Source of the DNA: Promethearchaeota archaeon
GTDB taxonomy: Archaea; Asgardarchaeota; Lokiarchaeia; Sigynarchaeales; SOKP01
Length of the DNA stretch: 64,000 bases
Assembly (NCBI GenBank): GCA_019894875.1
Contig: JAGXNR010000002.1
Location: forward strand, 47,795-111,794
Direction of reading: 5' to 3'
The first letter of the stretch is position 1; each line of letters starts with the position of its first letter. The position numbers and the translations under genes were made by a program. This document shows, one piece after another, positions 51,935 to 60,639 of this stretch. A model generated the notes under the pieces. That model searched no databases, was not told the origin of the DNA, and saw nothing but the letters and a program-made list of their open reading frames with translations.

Positions 51935-54028
51935 TTAATGAAAACTAAAACTTATGATTTCGTCTATTTGTTTCAACAGAACTTCATTTTGGAGTATCTG
52001 GTTTAGAAACTTCTTAATTTCATTTAGATTTAGCTCGATTTCTTCAACTGAATAAAGATTATACTTTTCTAATTGAAATCGAGGCAACAGATACTTTATT
52101 TGAATTTTATCACTTACATTTTCTATATTCAAAAATTCTCTTAATTCATAGAAATCTTTATTTGAAGCCAAGTAAAGCATATCTAAATATAATAGACTAA
52201 CTAAAGAATTAGTGATTTTGTTAGATGTTTGAATTAAACTCGTAATTTCATCTTGAAGCCCTTCTTTTAAAGACTGTATATCAACTGTTTTGAATTTATT
52301 GTCCGTCTGAATATCATATTGTAATTGAGAAAGAAAATGTAGAGATTTGCCAAAGTATGATAATATTGAAGGAAAGCTTTGGGGCATTGGTAGTCTTCTT
52401 ATAAAGCTTCCGTTAAATCTCAAATAACCCCCAGCCATATGAAGAGAACTAAAAAGAGTTTTAAATATGATATCCATTAATATAGAGTTCATTATCGCTA
52501 AGAGGCTAAATAACTTATCCTTGTTGAACGTTTGGATTTTTACAAAATATAATCCAGTCACATTCGTATATATCCCGGGATCATAAACCCAAGTTAATTC
52601 TCTAGCTACTTCCCTGAAGATTAATTTTGGACTCATGATCTTTTGCCAATTATCTTCAAATTCCTTTTTATATTTAAAATAAGAAATGGGAATTGTTCTT
52701 TTAGCTATTTTGATTGGTTTATCAAACTTTATATGATATTTTCCTACGTTTCCTGTCCCTATCAATAATAAATCTTTTTTTGAAGTTGGATTATTACTTA
52801 TATTATTAAGGTGTTTAGACCAGTTTATAAAACCATACGGCCTATATATTATTTTCAAATCACTGATCGCCTCTGAAAACGGTTTAAAATTCTTGTATAA
52901 ATAATTTATTAAGTTAATTTGACCAGAAATAGGAATAACAAATGCTGGAATTTTTTTTATTAATTTTTGAGGTAAAAATTGTGATTTAATTTTACTATCA
53001 TCGTTTAAATCATTCATTTTTTGGTATCTTTTTATTACAATCATATTACTATTATTTCGTAATGATTTTTTAAAAGTTATAATTATAGGATAAACCGCAG
53101 TTCGACTAAAGATTGGAAATGAGGAAATATTAATTATTTCTTTTAGTTCAGTATTGTTAAGGAGTAATTGCCGGATTTGAATACCATAATCTGCCGCTAA
53201 GAATTTATTCGTAGTTATCATTGATAAAAAACCCTCGTGTTCTTTTAATAATTCTAAAGCTCTCTCGATAAAAACTACAGAGAGATCAAATAACCGATAG
53301 GCTGATTTAAACCTCTTAGTTAATTCTTTTTTAAATTTCACGTTTTTAATCTTCTTATTTTCAACATAAGGAGGATTTCCTAAGATAATATCAAACTTTT
53401 TAGAATCAAATTCTAATAGAAAGTCTAAATTAAATAAATTGAATTGAATACCAAGAAAATGAATAATTTCATGGATTTCTTCAAGATGTACACTGATGTT
53501 AGTTAATTTAGGAAGTGTAAGATTAAGAGTATTTTCAGAATAAAGCCAATGACATAATCTCAACTTAGTAATTATATAAGCAGAATTCTCAATTTCAATC
53601 CCATGAAGATTATTTTGTATAATATTTTTTTTTATTTCAAAATCATCTAGTCCTGGGTTGAGAATTCTAAAAAATTTATAAATTATTTTAGCAATAGAGA
53701 TTAAAAATCTCCCAGAACCGCAAGCAGGATCCAAAATTTTAATAGTAGTGAGTTTTTCAATTAATTGATTTCTTAAATTATTGTTTTTAGAGAGAAGATA
53801 TTGTAAATCTGCGAAATATGAATCAACGGTGGAAGAGTTTGGCAAATTGAAAAATTCATTAAGATACATTTTGAGGACCTTTAAAACAATATAATTCACA
53901 AGAGGCTTTGGGGTATAAATAACTCCTAAACTCTTACTATTTGTTTTTCGGTTAACTTTTTCATTTTCAAAATCTAAAATAACCTTCTCAAGATAACTCA
54001 AAAACTCTTGAGGTGATAATTCATTCAT
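51935..54028 (-). CDS. Adenine-N6 DNA methyltransferase (Eco57I/TaqI-like) without a nuclease partner
   Basis: 697 residues. G-V-I-Y-T-P-K-P-L-V-N-Y-I-V (about 29-42) is the family-type start of the SAM pocket. L-D-P-A-C-G-S-G-R-F-L is motif I and L-G-N-P-P-Y is motif IV (N6-adenine class). The C-terminal 250 residues form the target-recognition part (G-T-G-N-V-G-K-Y, then L-H-M-A-G-G-Y-L-R-F-N). No nuclease domain precedes the methylase and no restriction gene flanks it. It may be an orphan epigenetic methylase, the modification subunit of a system split elsewhere, or a BREX/DISARM-like remnant. Confidence 0.85.
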   Translation of the reverse strand: MNELSPQEFLSYLEKVILDFENEKVNRKTNSKSLGVIYTPKPLVNYIVLKVLKMYLNEFFNLPNSSTVDSYFADLQYLLSKNNNLRNQLIEKLTTIKILDPACGSGRFLISIAKIIYKFFRILNPGLDDFEIKKNIIQNNLHGIEIENSAYIITKLRLCHWLYSENTLNLTLPKLTNISVHLEEIHEIIHFLGIQFNLFNLDFLLEFDSKKFDIILGNPPYVENKKIKNVKFKKELTKRFKSAYRLFDLSVVFIERALELLKEHEGFLSMITTNKFLAADYGIQIRQLLLNNTELKEIINISSFPIFSRTAVYPIIITFKKSLRNNSNMIVIKRYQKMNDLNDDSKIKSQFLPQKLIKKIPAFVIPISGQINLINYLYKNFKPFSEAISDLKIIYRPYGFINWSKHLNNISNNPTSKKDLLLIGTGNVGKYHIKFDKPIKIAKRTIPISYFKYKKEFEDNWQKIMSPKLIFREVARELTWVYDPGIYTNVTGLYFVKIQTFNKDKLFSLLAIMNSILMDIIFKTLFSSLHMAGGYLRFNGSFIRRLPMPQSFPSILSYFGKSLHFLSQLQYDIQTDNKFKTVDIQSLKEGLQDEITSLIQTSNKITNSLVSLLYLDMLYLASNKDFYELREFLNIENVSDKIQIKYLLPRFQLEKYNLYSVEEIELNLNEIKKFLNQILQNEVLLKQIDEIISFSFH

Positions 54029-54147
54029 GGGATATTAATTATTTATTGTAGAATTTTCAAATATTTTTGTTTTAAATTGCATTTCCTTATTAATAAAAAT
54101 TATAGAAATAATAATAAATGTAAGGAGAAAATTTTTAGAACAAATTT

Positions 54148-55080
54148 ATGAATTTATTGTTTAATGTGCAGAATTTGATTGAAAGAAACTTTTTAAAGGA
54201 GCTGATTGATAACCCTTATAGATTGTCTGATGTGGGATTTGAAGAGGTTATTAAAATTCTCAATAATGCCAAAAAAGTATTCAAAAATGAAAATTTGCTA
54301 TTGGAATTCAATTTACAAAATTCAAAGAAAGAAGTTTATGTAATTGGAGATATTCATGGAAATTTAGAAACTTTACTAGCTTTATATAATATAATTGAAT
54401 TAAACAATCCAGAATTAGTAATTTTTTTAGGAGATATTGTTGATCGAGGTGCTAAACAATTAGAATGTTTATTATTTATTTTATCTCTAAAAGTATTAGA
54501 TCCCCATAGATATTATTTATTAAGAGGAAATCATGAAACTTCAGAAATGAATCAACATTATGGGTTTAGACAAGAATTTATAAATAAATACAAAGATCCC
54601 CATAGATTTGAGGAAATCTTAGCAGTTTATGACTCACTTCCTATTTGTGCTATTGTTAATAGTAAAATATTATGTCTTCATGGTGGTGTTCCTCAAGATA
54701 TGGAAATTCTTCAAAAAATAAAAGGAGTAAGAACTTCAAATTTAAGTAAAATATATGAATCAATTGCTCAAAGCTTTACTCAGATTATGTGGAATGATCC
54801 AAAAATGGGATTGCAGGGCTTTTCTACAAGTTTTAGAGGTTCAGGAATTAAATGTTTTGGGGAGGATGTTTTTGAGAATTTTCTAAAAGAAAACAATTTA
54901 AAATTACTTATTAGAGCACACGAATATTTCCCAGAGGGATATAGATGGTTCTTTCATAATCGACTCTTATCAATATTTTCCTCAGCAAATTATCGAGGAG
55001 GATTTTCACCAAATCCTGCATCCTATGCGGTGATTAGGAGAAATGAAATTACCCCAAAAATTATTAATCTAAACGAATGA
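54148..55080 (+). CDS. PPP-family serine/threonine phosphatase, eukaryote-like
   Basis: 310 residues. All metal and phosphate motifs are in order: G-D-I-H-G-N (67-72), G-D-I-V-D-R-G (about 98-104), L-R-G-N-H-E (about 125-130), L-H-G-G (near 178), and late R-A-H-E with S-S-A-N-Y-R-G-G. W-N-D-P, F-R-G-S-G and F-G-E-D-V-F match PP1/PP2A rather than the short bacterial PrpA type. It removes phosphate from Ser/Thr using two metal ions. A 45-residue helical N-terminus precedes the core. The targets are unknown; no protein kinase other than Rio2 and the histidine kinase is in the window. Confidence 0.9.
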   Translation: MNLLFNVQNLIERNFLKELIDNPYRLSDVGFEEVIKILNNAKKVFKNENLLLEFNLQNSKKEVYVIGDIHGNLETLLALYNIIELNNPELVIFLGDIVDRGAKQLECLLFILSLKVLDPHRYYLLRGNHETSEMNQHYGFRQEFINKYKDPHRFEEILAVYDSLPICAIVNSKILCLHGGVPQDMEILQKIKGVRTSNLSKIYESIAQSFTQIMWNDPKMGLQGFSTSFRGSGIKCFGEDVFENFLKENNLKLLIRAHEYFPEGYRWFFHNRLLSIFSSANYRGGFSPNPASYAVIRRNEITPKIINLNE

Positions 55081-55095
55081 TTTCGACAAAAAATT

Positions 55096-55359
55096 TTATG
55101 AGATTTGCGATGCATCTGGTTTTATGAAGAGAAGATTATTCCCCCGAATGAAAATCTCATTGTACTTGGCCACTGGGCTACCATCCATGATTTCCGTACA
55201 ATTCTCTAAGATTAAATTCATATATGCATCGATTTCTTTCAGTAAACCTCTATATTCTGTACCATCCTTTAACCTAAGCAAAATAACACTATTTTGAGCT
55301 TGTTGCAAGATAGAAAGAGGATTCTTTGACCGTTGTTGATTGTTATCTCTATTTGACAT
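55096..55359 (-). CDS. LSm (Sm-like archaeal) protein
   Basis: 87 residues. The Sm1 motif (V-I-L-L-R-L-K-D-G-T-E-Y-R-G-L-L-K-E-I-D-A-Y-M-N-L) is nearly canonical, and the Sm2 motif reads I-F-I-R-G-N-N-L-L-F-I. The family forms heptameric rings that bind U-rich RNA. A polar 15-residue tail leads in. Convergent with the PPP phosphatase; the gap to the next gene is about 115 bases. Confidence 0.92.
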   Translation of the reverse strand: MSNRDNNQQRSKNPLSILQQAQNSVILLRLKDGTEYRGLLKEIDAYMNLILENCTEIMDGSPVAKYNEIFIRGNNLLFIKPDASQIS

Positions 55360-55475
55360 TTTTATACCTTTGTAAAAAAAATAATTATTATATTTATTGA
55401 AAAGATAATTTAAAGATAGATTTTTTTCAATTAAAACCTTTTTATCGATATGAAAAATAGTAAGTTTAAAATTCT

Positions 55476-56084
55476 TTGGTTTTTAAAGTGAGAAAAAATT
55501 TTAAGCTTTCAAACAAAAAAAAAGAGATTATTAACAGTTATGATTCTTCAGCTGAATTTTATGATAAAAGGTACCGAGCAATACAAGAAGAAAAATATCA
55601 TATAGTTCTATACAAATGTCGTCTAATAGAGAAAAGAATTTTAGATATAGGCTGTGGTACTGGACTTTTAATTGAATATATCTTAAATTCTAAGGGAGAT
55701 CATCATATTTTGAGAAGTAAATACATAGCAGTAGATATTTCATTGAAGATGATGTTAAAATTTAAAAAGAAATTATTAAACCTAAGAAATCAACCAAACG
55801 TGCTGTTTGTTTTATCAGACATAGATAATTTACCCTTTCGAAATAATTCTTTTAATGTAATTTTTTCACTTACTTCCTTTCAAAATTTACCCCATATTTT
55901 AAGTGGGGTTCGAGAATCACTTAGAGTGAGTGCTAATGAGAGTATTTTTAAATTTTCAATCCTAAGGAAAAAATTAAAACAGGAAGAAATAATTAATTTT
56001 TTGAAACCATTAGTTAAAGACTTTGAAGTAATAAATAAGAAAAATATTGAAGATGTTATTATTCAAGGAATTTTGATAAAATAA
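55476..56084 (+). CDS. SAM-dependent class I methyltransferase
   Basis: 202 residues from TTG (55476) or 198 from GTG (55488). I-L-D-I-G-C-G-T-G-L-L is motif I, A-V-D-I-S-L-K-M is motif II, and V-L-S-D-I-D-N-L-P-F with V-I-F-S-L-T-S complete the core. The preceding S-A-E-F-Y-D-K-R-Y is common to archaeal methyltransferases near translation genes. The substrate cannot be read. No ATG lies in frame ahead of it, so an unusual start is used. Convergent with rio2. Confidence 0.8.
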   Translation: MVFKVRKNFKLSNKKKEIINSYDSSAEFYDKRYRAIQEEKYHIVLYKCRLIEKRILDIGCGTGLLIEYILNSKGDHHILRSKYIAVDISLKMMLKFKKKLLNLRNQPNVLFVLSDIDNLPFRNNSFNVIFSLTSFQNLPHILSGVRESLRVSANESIFKFSILRKKLKQEEIINFLKPLVKDFEVINKKNIEDVIIQGILIK

Positions 56085-56098
56085 TCTACTAGGCTTCT

Positions 56099-56977
56099 TT
56101 ATATTTTATAAAAGTTCTCTATGATTTCCGCGGGATTACTTTCAACATTGAATTTCTTTCTAAAATAACTGCAAATATTTACAAGATCCCTTTCTAATAA
56201 CGAATAGGCATTAGGATGATCTCGAGAAACCCATTGTACCCAATCTATAATCAGAATATTACCTTTTTCGTCTAAAACAACATTAAATTCACCTAAATCA
56301 CCATGAATCATATCGACTTTTTGAAAAATTATTTTAATTTGTTTTATGATTCGATCAAAAATTTTCTGAGGATTCTTAATTTTTTTATAATAAACTAATT
56401 CTTTTCCTCTTAAATATGACATAATAATTACATGACGATTATAATCTATAGGTTTTGGAGTGTTTAACTTCAGCTTATAAATTTTTTCTAATGCTTCAAA
56501 TTCTCTTCTAGCAGCAAGTCTATTGACATAAAGCCAAGAAATGTGACCTCGATCACCCAAAAGATCTCTAAATTTTTTAATACTTCTAAAACTTGTTCGT
56601 CCCATTCGAAAAAACTTAGCAGCATAGATGTTTTCATCATCATCTAAACAGCTATATACATCTGATTCTTTTCCCTTTCCAATTAAGGGTCCAAGTTGGC
56701 TAATCACATTTTTTTCTACTAGGGTGTGTAAAGCAAGCAAATCATAGGCCTTCGAGTTAAGTGTATAACCAATCTCAAACTTTGATGAATCTCTTGTAAT
56801 CAAATCAAGCTTATGAACCTTATTTAAACGAAATAACGTTTCCTCCATTTTATATCTAGCATAAAATTTGATATTTTTAACAGTCACATATTCAGATCTC
56901 CTCATCCCTCTTTCTATTGCCATTAAAATTCTAAGATCTTCTTTTTCCATAGTTGGTAAGAGATTAGCAATTTCCAC
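56099..56977 (-). CDS. rio2: Rio2 serine kinase
   Basis: 292 residues. An N-terminal winged helix (about 10-85) precedes the kinase: the P-loop-like G-P-L-I-G-K-G-K-E-S-D-V-Y (about 96-108), A-A-K-F-F-R-M-G-R, the catalytic loop I-H-G-D-L-G-E-F-N-V and the metal loop I-I-D-W-V-Q-W-V. Rio2 acts in maturation of the small ribosomal subunit in archaea and eukaryotes. Length and domain order are as expected. Eleven bases follow the membrane-gelsolin stop, so the two may be co-transcribed. Confidence 0.93.
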   Translation of the reverse strand: MEIANLLPTMEKEDLRILMAIERGMRRSEYVTVKNIKFYARYKMEETLFRLNKVHKLDLITRDSSKFEIGYTLNSKAYDLLALHTLVEKNVISQLGPLIGKGKESDVYSCLDDDENIYAAKFFRMGRTSFRSIKKFRDLLGDRGHISWLYVNRLAARREFEALEKIYKLKLNTPKPIDYNRHVIIMSYLRGKELVYYKKIKNPQKIFDRIIKQIKIIFQKVDMIHGDLGEFNVVLDEKGNILIIDWVQWVSRDHPNAYSLLERDLVNICSYFRKKFNVESNPAEIIENFYKI

Positions 56978-56987
56978 GATTGGTCAG

Positions 56988-57770
56988 CTAGAAAATAAAT
57001 TTTCGATAGGTATTTAGAAAAGTTATTAATTTATACATGTTTGGGATTTCAAAAATTAAAACTGGGAGAAAATTAATTGATATGAAGAAAAGCATTTCAC
57101 TTTTTAAGATATAAAAATTGGTTAACGTAGAACCATTTTGGAACAAAAAAAGATATATATCAAAATTTAAATAAAATAACAATCCGAGACAAATAATTAA
57201 ACCAACAATAGAAAAAATGATTACTTGGTTTTCAATTTCAATTAATCCAATAATTAGATTAATCCCCAATATAATAATAGTTACTAACAACAAAATCTTA
57301 GAGGTATTTATCCATGATTTAAATGTGGCGCTTGTCACTTCTAGATTTAAATTTGATATCGGCCAAAATAAAGATGTACTCAAATTCAATAAAGAAATTA
57401 TTGGTAGAATAATTACTCCTAATAGTGAAACGAAAAAAACTCTTATTGTTAAAAATCTACTAAATAGAAGAGTATTCCTTCCCTCTTCTTTTGCTGATTC
57501 CAGCATAATTTCAAGTTTCTTTTGAATTTCAACCGGAAAATTTTTCTTTGCTAATATAACCTGAATATTGAGTTCAGGGAAATTAGAAATTAACTCATTT
57601 AACTGTATATAACCTTTTTTGTATCTTTTCCTATTGCTTTTTGATCCACTCCATAAATAGATCAATTCTTTTTCTTCATCCAAAATCACACACATGTCAT
57701 GTAATAGAAGTTCATGTTCTTCCTCTTTCCATTGAGACTTGGAATCATCAAAAATGAATGTTCTCAGCAT
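56988..57770 (-). CDS. Gelsolin-like domain protein with C-terminal membrane helices
   Basis: 260 residues. Residues about 20-85 fit a gelsolin-like repeat: H-D-M-C-V-I-L-D-E-E-K-E-L-I-Y-L-W-S-G then a charged helix, I-Q-L-N-E-L-I and I-Q-V-I-L-A-K. The D-x-x-x-x-I-Y-L-W-S-G stretch mirrors the I-Y-V-W-x-G core of gelsolin domains. Four or so hydrophobic helices follow (about 110-130, 160-180, 184-212 and 228-246). Gelsolin domains bind actin; anchored in membrane, this could link an archaeal actin to the envelope (inference). Sequence identity is weak, so the call depends on the core pattern. Confidence 0.55.
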   Translation of the reverse strand: MLRTFIFDDSKSQWKEEEHELLLHDMCVILDEEKELIYLWSGSKSNRKRYKKGYIQLNELISNFPELNIQVILAKKNFPVEIQKKLEIMLESAKEEGRNTLLFSRFLTIRVFFVSLLGVIILPIISLLNLSTSLFWPISNLNLEVTSATFKSWINTSKILLLVTIIILGINLIIGLIEIENQVIIFSIVGLIICLGLLFYLNFDIYLFLFQNGSTLTNFYILKSEMLFFISINFLPVLIFEIPNMYKLITFLNTYRKFIF

Positions 57771-57871
57771 TTTCCATCTAATTATCTTAACAAGGGGAAG
57801 TTTTTATTTTTTTCTATCTCTAACTGAGTAAATAAAAACCTACCACTATGATATGTCTAAAATCGTCGTTT

Positions 57872-58777
57872 TTAAGGCTGTTGATTATCAAGCCTGTTTT
57901 GTATTCCTTTCCAGATATTAATAATATACTCTTTGTAGGCTTTAATAATCTCTATATTAATAGACTTGAATCTTTTTTGGGTTTTCAAATATTCGGTAAT
58001 TGGTTTCCGCTTTGATACCTCTAAATACCTTTTACTAGGCTTTGATAATGCAAATTTCCCGTCGATTACTTCATATAGAGGCCAGAAACCTGTTTCAGTT
58101 GCCAGCCTTCCGATTAAAATCGTGTCTTTAGGTTCATAACCCCATCCAGGTGGACAAGGTGATAAAATATGAATATATTTAGTGCCTTTTATTTCTTTAG
58201 CTCTCTTAAATTTCTCATATAAGTCGAGAGGGTAAGAAGCGTTCGCAGTAGCAACATACGGGATATTATGTGCTTCTAATATCTTCGGCATGTTTTTTTT
58301 ATGAACCATTTTTCCTTTCGGAGTTGTTGTAGTTTGAACACCTATAGGTGTAGATCCACTTCTTTGAACTCCTGTATTCATATATGCTTCGTTATCATAA
58401 CAAGCATAAATAAAATTAGTACCTCTTTCTGCAGCTCCACTTAAGGATTGGATTCCTATATCCGTCGTACCACCATCACCAGCAAAAGCAACCACATTGA
58501 TATCATCGGATAATCCTTTTTCCTCAAGTGATGCTAATATCCCGGATGCGGAAGCACCTGTTGTCGCAAATGGGGTGTGATAAACAGAAACCTTGGTAGT
58601 ACAAAATCCTTGCATTCCATGTAGAACAGTTAAGCAAGATGCAGGTACCGTTATGATTGTGTTGTTGCCTAAAGCTTTGAGTGCAATCCTATAAATTAAC
58701 GCCATCCCACATCCCGAACATGCTCGAGTCCCGGGATAAATGAACTCCTCTTCAGGTAGATCCATAACATTAACCAT
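57872..58777 (-). CDS. porB: Pyruvate:ferredoxin oxidoreductase beta subunit
   Basis: 301 residues. PorB binds thiamine diphosphate and a [4Fe-4S] cluster. R-A-C-S-G-C-G-M-A near residue 20 starts the cluster ligands. G-D-G-G-T-T-D-I-G and Y-D-N-E-A-Y-M-N-T-G form the thiamine motif. G-V-Q-T-T-T-T-P-K-G-K fits the Por rather than the 2-oxoglutarate type. The start may be Met1 or Met5. It ends the porD-porA-porB transcript. Confidence 0.92.
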   Translation of the reverse strand: MVNVMDLPEEEFIYPGTRACSGCGMALIYRIALKALGNNTIITVPASCLTVLHGMQGFCTTKVSVYHTPFATTGASASGILASLEEKGLSDDINVVAFAGDGGTTDIGIQSLSGAAERGTNFIYACYDNEAYMNTGVQRSGSTPIGVQTTTTPKGKMVHKKNMPKILEAHNIPYVATANASYPLDLYEKFKRAKEIKGTKYIHILSPCPPGWGYEPKDTILIGRLATETGFWPLYEVIDGKFALSKPSKRYLEVSKRKPITEYLKTQKRFKSINIEIIKAYKEYIINIWKGIQNRLDNQQP

Positions 58778-58783
58778 TATTTT

Positions 58784-60034
58784 TCACTTCCTTTTAAAAT
58801 AAGTTGATTCATCATAGTCACCTAATTCATCTAATCTTAGACCTAAAAATTCAGTTTTATTAGTAAATAACTCTTGTTTAAAATCCTTCAAAGCCTTATG
58901 AACACCTCCAATAATATGCTCAGTTTTCACATCTCTACCTCCTAAACCGACTATAAAACCTTTAATATTTGGTCTATTGTTTAAACCGTAAAGTGTAGCT
59001 TTTAATTCATAGGATAAAACCCCTTCGTACCCATATCCAATATCCCGATCAAATACAATAATACCCTCTTTATCCTTGAAAAATTCCCTCAAATCATCAT
59101 GTGGAAAAGGTCTAAAGAGCTTAAGACTAACGATTCCTATCTTCAATCCTTCTGCTCTTAATTTTTTTAATGCTACTCTAGCTTGAGAGGCAACCGATCC
59201 CATAGCGAAGATTATGATACTAGCCTCCTCAGTTTGAACTGTTTTATAAATGCCATTTCCATAAGATCTACCGAATTTTTGAGCAAATTCATTATGAACT
59301 TCCTTAATGATATTAATTGAATTCTCTAAAGACTTTTGAAGAGCATATCTATATTCATAATAACCTGGAGCTGTCCCCTCTAAACGTTTAACAACATTAG
59401 GAGTAGTCACTGGATCAATTCCTTTTACTTGGGATATATCAGATAAATTAATATGATGGTTGAGAGGGGGTAAAAATTCATCAACTTCTTCTTGCTTTTC
59501 TATCTTTACGGGCATTGCTGTGTGTGAAAGGATATAACCATCGAATGCACAAGCTACAGGAAGGTATACCCTTGGATCCTCAGCAATTTTAAAAGCTTGG
59601 AGATTTGTATCATAGATTTCTTGATTATCTTCACAAAATAATTGAATCCATCCAACATCTCTAATTGTTATAAAGTCTTGATGGTCTGTCCAAACCGACC
59701 ATGGCGCCCCTAAACTTCTAGTTGCTAAATTGAGGATGATTGGTAACCTATTCCCTGATGCCCAAGGTAACATTTCATACATCAATTCTAGACCATGAGA
59801 AGAGGTTGCTGTAGCTACTCTTGAGCCTGTAGCAGAAGCCGCACATAAAACGGCCATTGCACTATGCTCAGATTCAACTTTTACAAACCTTGCATTTAAT
59901 TTACCTTCTGCGATAAATTCTGCAACTTTTTCAACTATTGGACTTTGAGGTGTGATTGGGTATGCGGAAACAACTCCGACCTTCGCTTGTCTAAACGCGT
60001 GTGCTGCAGCGTGGTTTCCTGTTAAAATCATCAT
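58784..60034 (-). CDS. porA: Pyruvate:ferredoxin oxidoreductase alpha subunit
   Basis: 416 residues from the ATG at 60034, which has GGAG ten or so bases upstream. A GTG at 60076 overlapping the porD stop is possible but adds 14 non-conserved residues. Marks: T-G-N-H-A-A-A-H-A-F-R-Q-A, Y-P-I-T-P-Q-S-P-I-V-E-K, S-E-H-S-A-M-A and S-S-H-G-L-E-L-M-Y-E. The alpha subunit binds pyruvate. Its conserved order with porD and porB argues for one complex oxidising pyruvate to acetyl-CoA with ferredoxin. Confidence 0.92.
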   Translation of the reverse strand: MMILTGNHAAAHAFRQAKVGVVSAYPITPQSPIVEKVAEFIAEGKLNARFVKVESEHSAMAVLCAASATGSRVATATSSHGLELMYEMLPWASGNRLPIILNLATRSLGAPWSVWTDHQDFITIRDVGWIQLFCEDNQEIYDTNLQAFKIAEDPRVYLPVACAFDGYILSHTAMPVKIEKQEEVDEFLPPLNHHINLSDISQVKGIDPVTTPNVVKRLEGTAPGYYEYRYALQKSLENSINIIKEVHNEFAQKFGRSYGNGIYKTVQTEEASIIIFAMGSVASQARVALKKLRAEGLKIGIVSLKLFRPFPHDDLREFFKDKEGIIVFDRDIGYGYEGVLSYELKATLYGLNNRPNIKGFIVGLGGRDVKTEHIIGGVHKALKDFKQELFTNKTEFLGLRLDELGDYDESTYFKRK

Positions 60035-60072
60035 ATTATTATCTCCTGTTGATTCATCGCTCTTAATAGCTG

Positions 60073-60372
60073 TCACTCATTTTTCACCTCTTCCATCGAT
60101 ATAGCTTTAGTTGGACATTCTTGCATACATATTCCACATCCTTTACAATAATTGAAATCAATGTTAGGGGGTATAGTTCTAGTTATAACGGCTTCTGGAC
60201 AATATAACCAACAATTAAAACAGGTTTTTTTTCCAGATTTAACAGGAATACACTTCTCTAAATTTATTACAGGTTTTTTAGAGCTCCAAGTTCCAGTTTG
60301 ACCTGCTTCACCTATTACGGGTTTTTGAACGGATCCTAAAATTCTTTGATAATCTTTTTTTGAGTCTGTCAT
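60073..60372 (-). CDS. porD: Pyruvate:ferredoxin oxidoreductase delta (ferredoxin) subunit
   Basis: 99 residues. Cys motifs C-I-P-V, C-F-N-C-W-L-Y-C-P and C-K-G-C-G-I-C-M-Q-E-C-P supply the ligands of two [4Fe-4S] clusters that pass electrons from PorB to external ferredoxin. The first cluster is C-x-x-C-x-x-x-C with an upstream Cys, as usual for PorD. The stop overlaps or abuts the porA start region. Confidence 0.92.
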   Translation of the reverse strand: MTDSKKDYQRILGSVQKPVIGEAGQTGTWSSKKPVINLEKCIPVKSGKKTCFNCWLYCPEAVITRTIPPNIDFNYCKGCGICMQECPTKAISMEEVKNE

Positions 60373-60639
60373 TTTTTTGATAAAAATTAGATTCTTCTAT
60401 TAAACCTAAAGTGGTTAAATTTTTAATTCTTACCATTTACAAATATAGTAGTTTGGGGAGGTTTTCTATTTTTTCTAAAGGAAATTAAATAATATATGGC
60501 TACTCTGTGATGATAGTTTCTTTTAAATAAGAAATAAATAGTTGATACTACATTAGTCTATTAAATATGTGAAATGTAGTTTTGGAGTTCAGTAGAGAAG
60601 CTTAGATTATATGTGTTTATCATAATAATAAAATAATAA
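60373..60639. other. Divergent gap between porD and the histidine kinase
   Basis: 267 bases with no gene seen. A TATA-like GATTATATGTG lies near 60605-60615, about 30 bases from the kinase ATG, implying a leaderless message. The left side must hold the porDAB promoter. No dyad or RNA pattern stood out. Confidence 0.35.
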
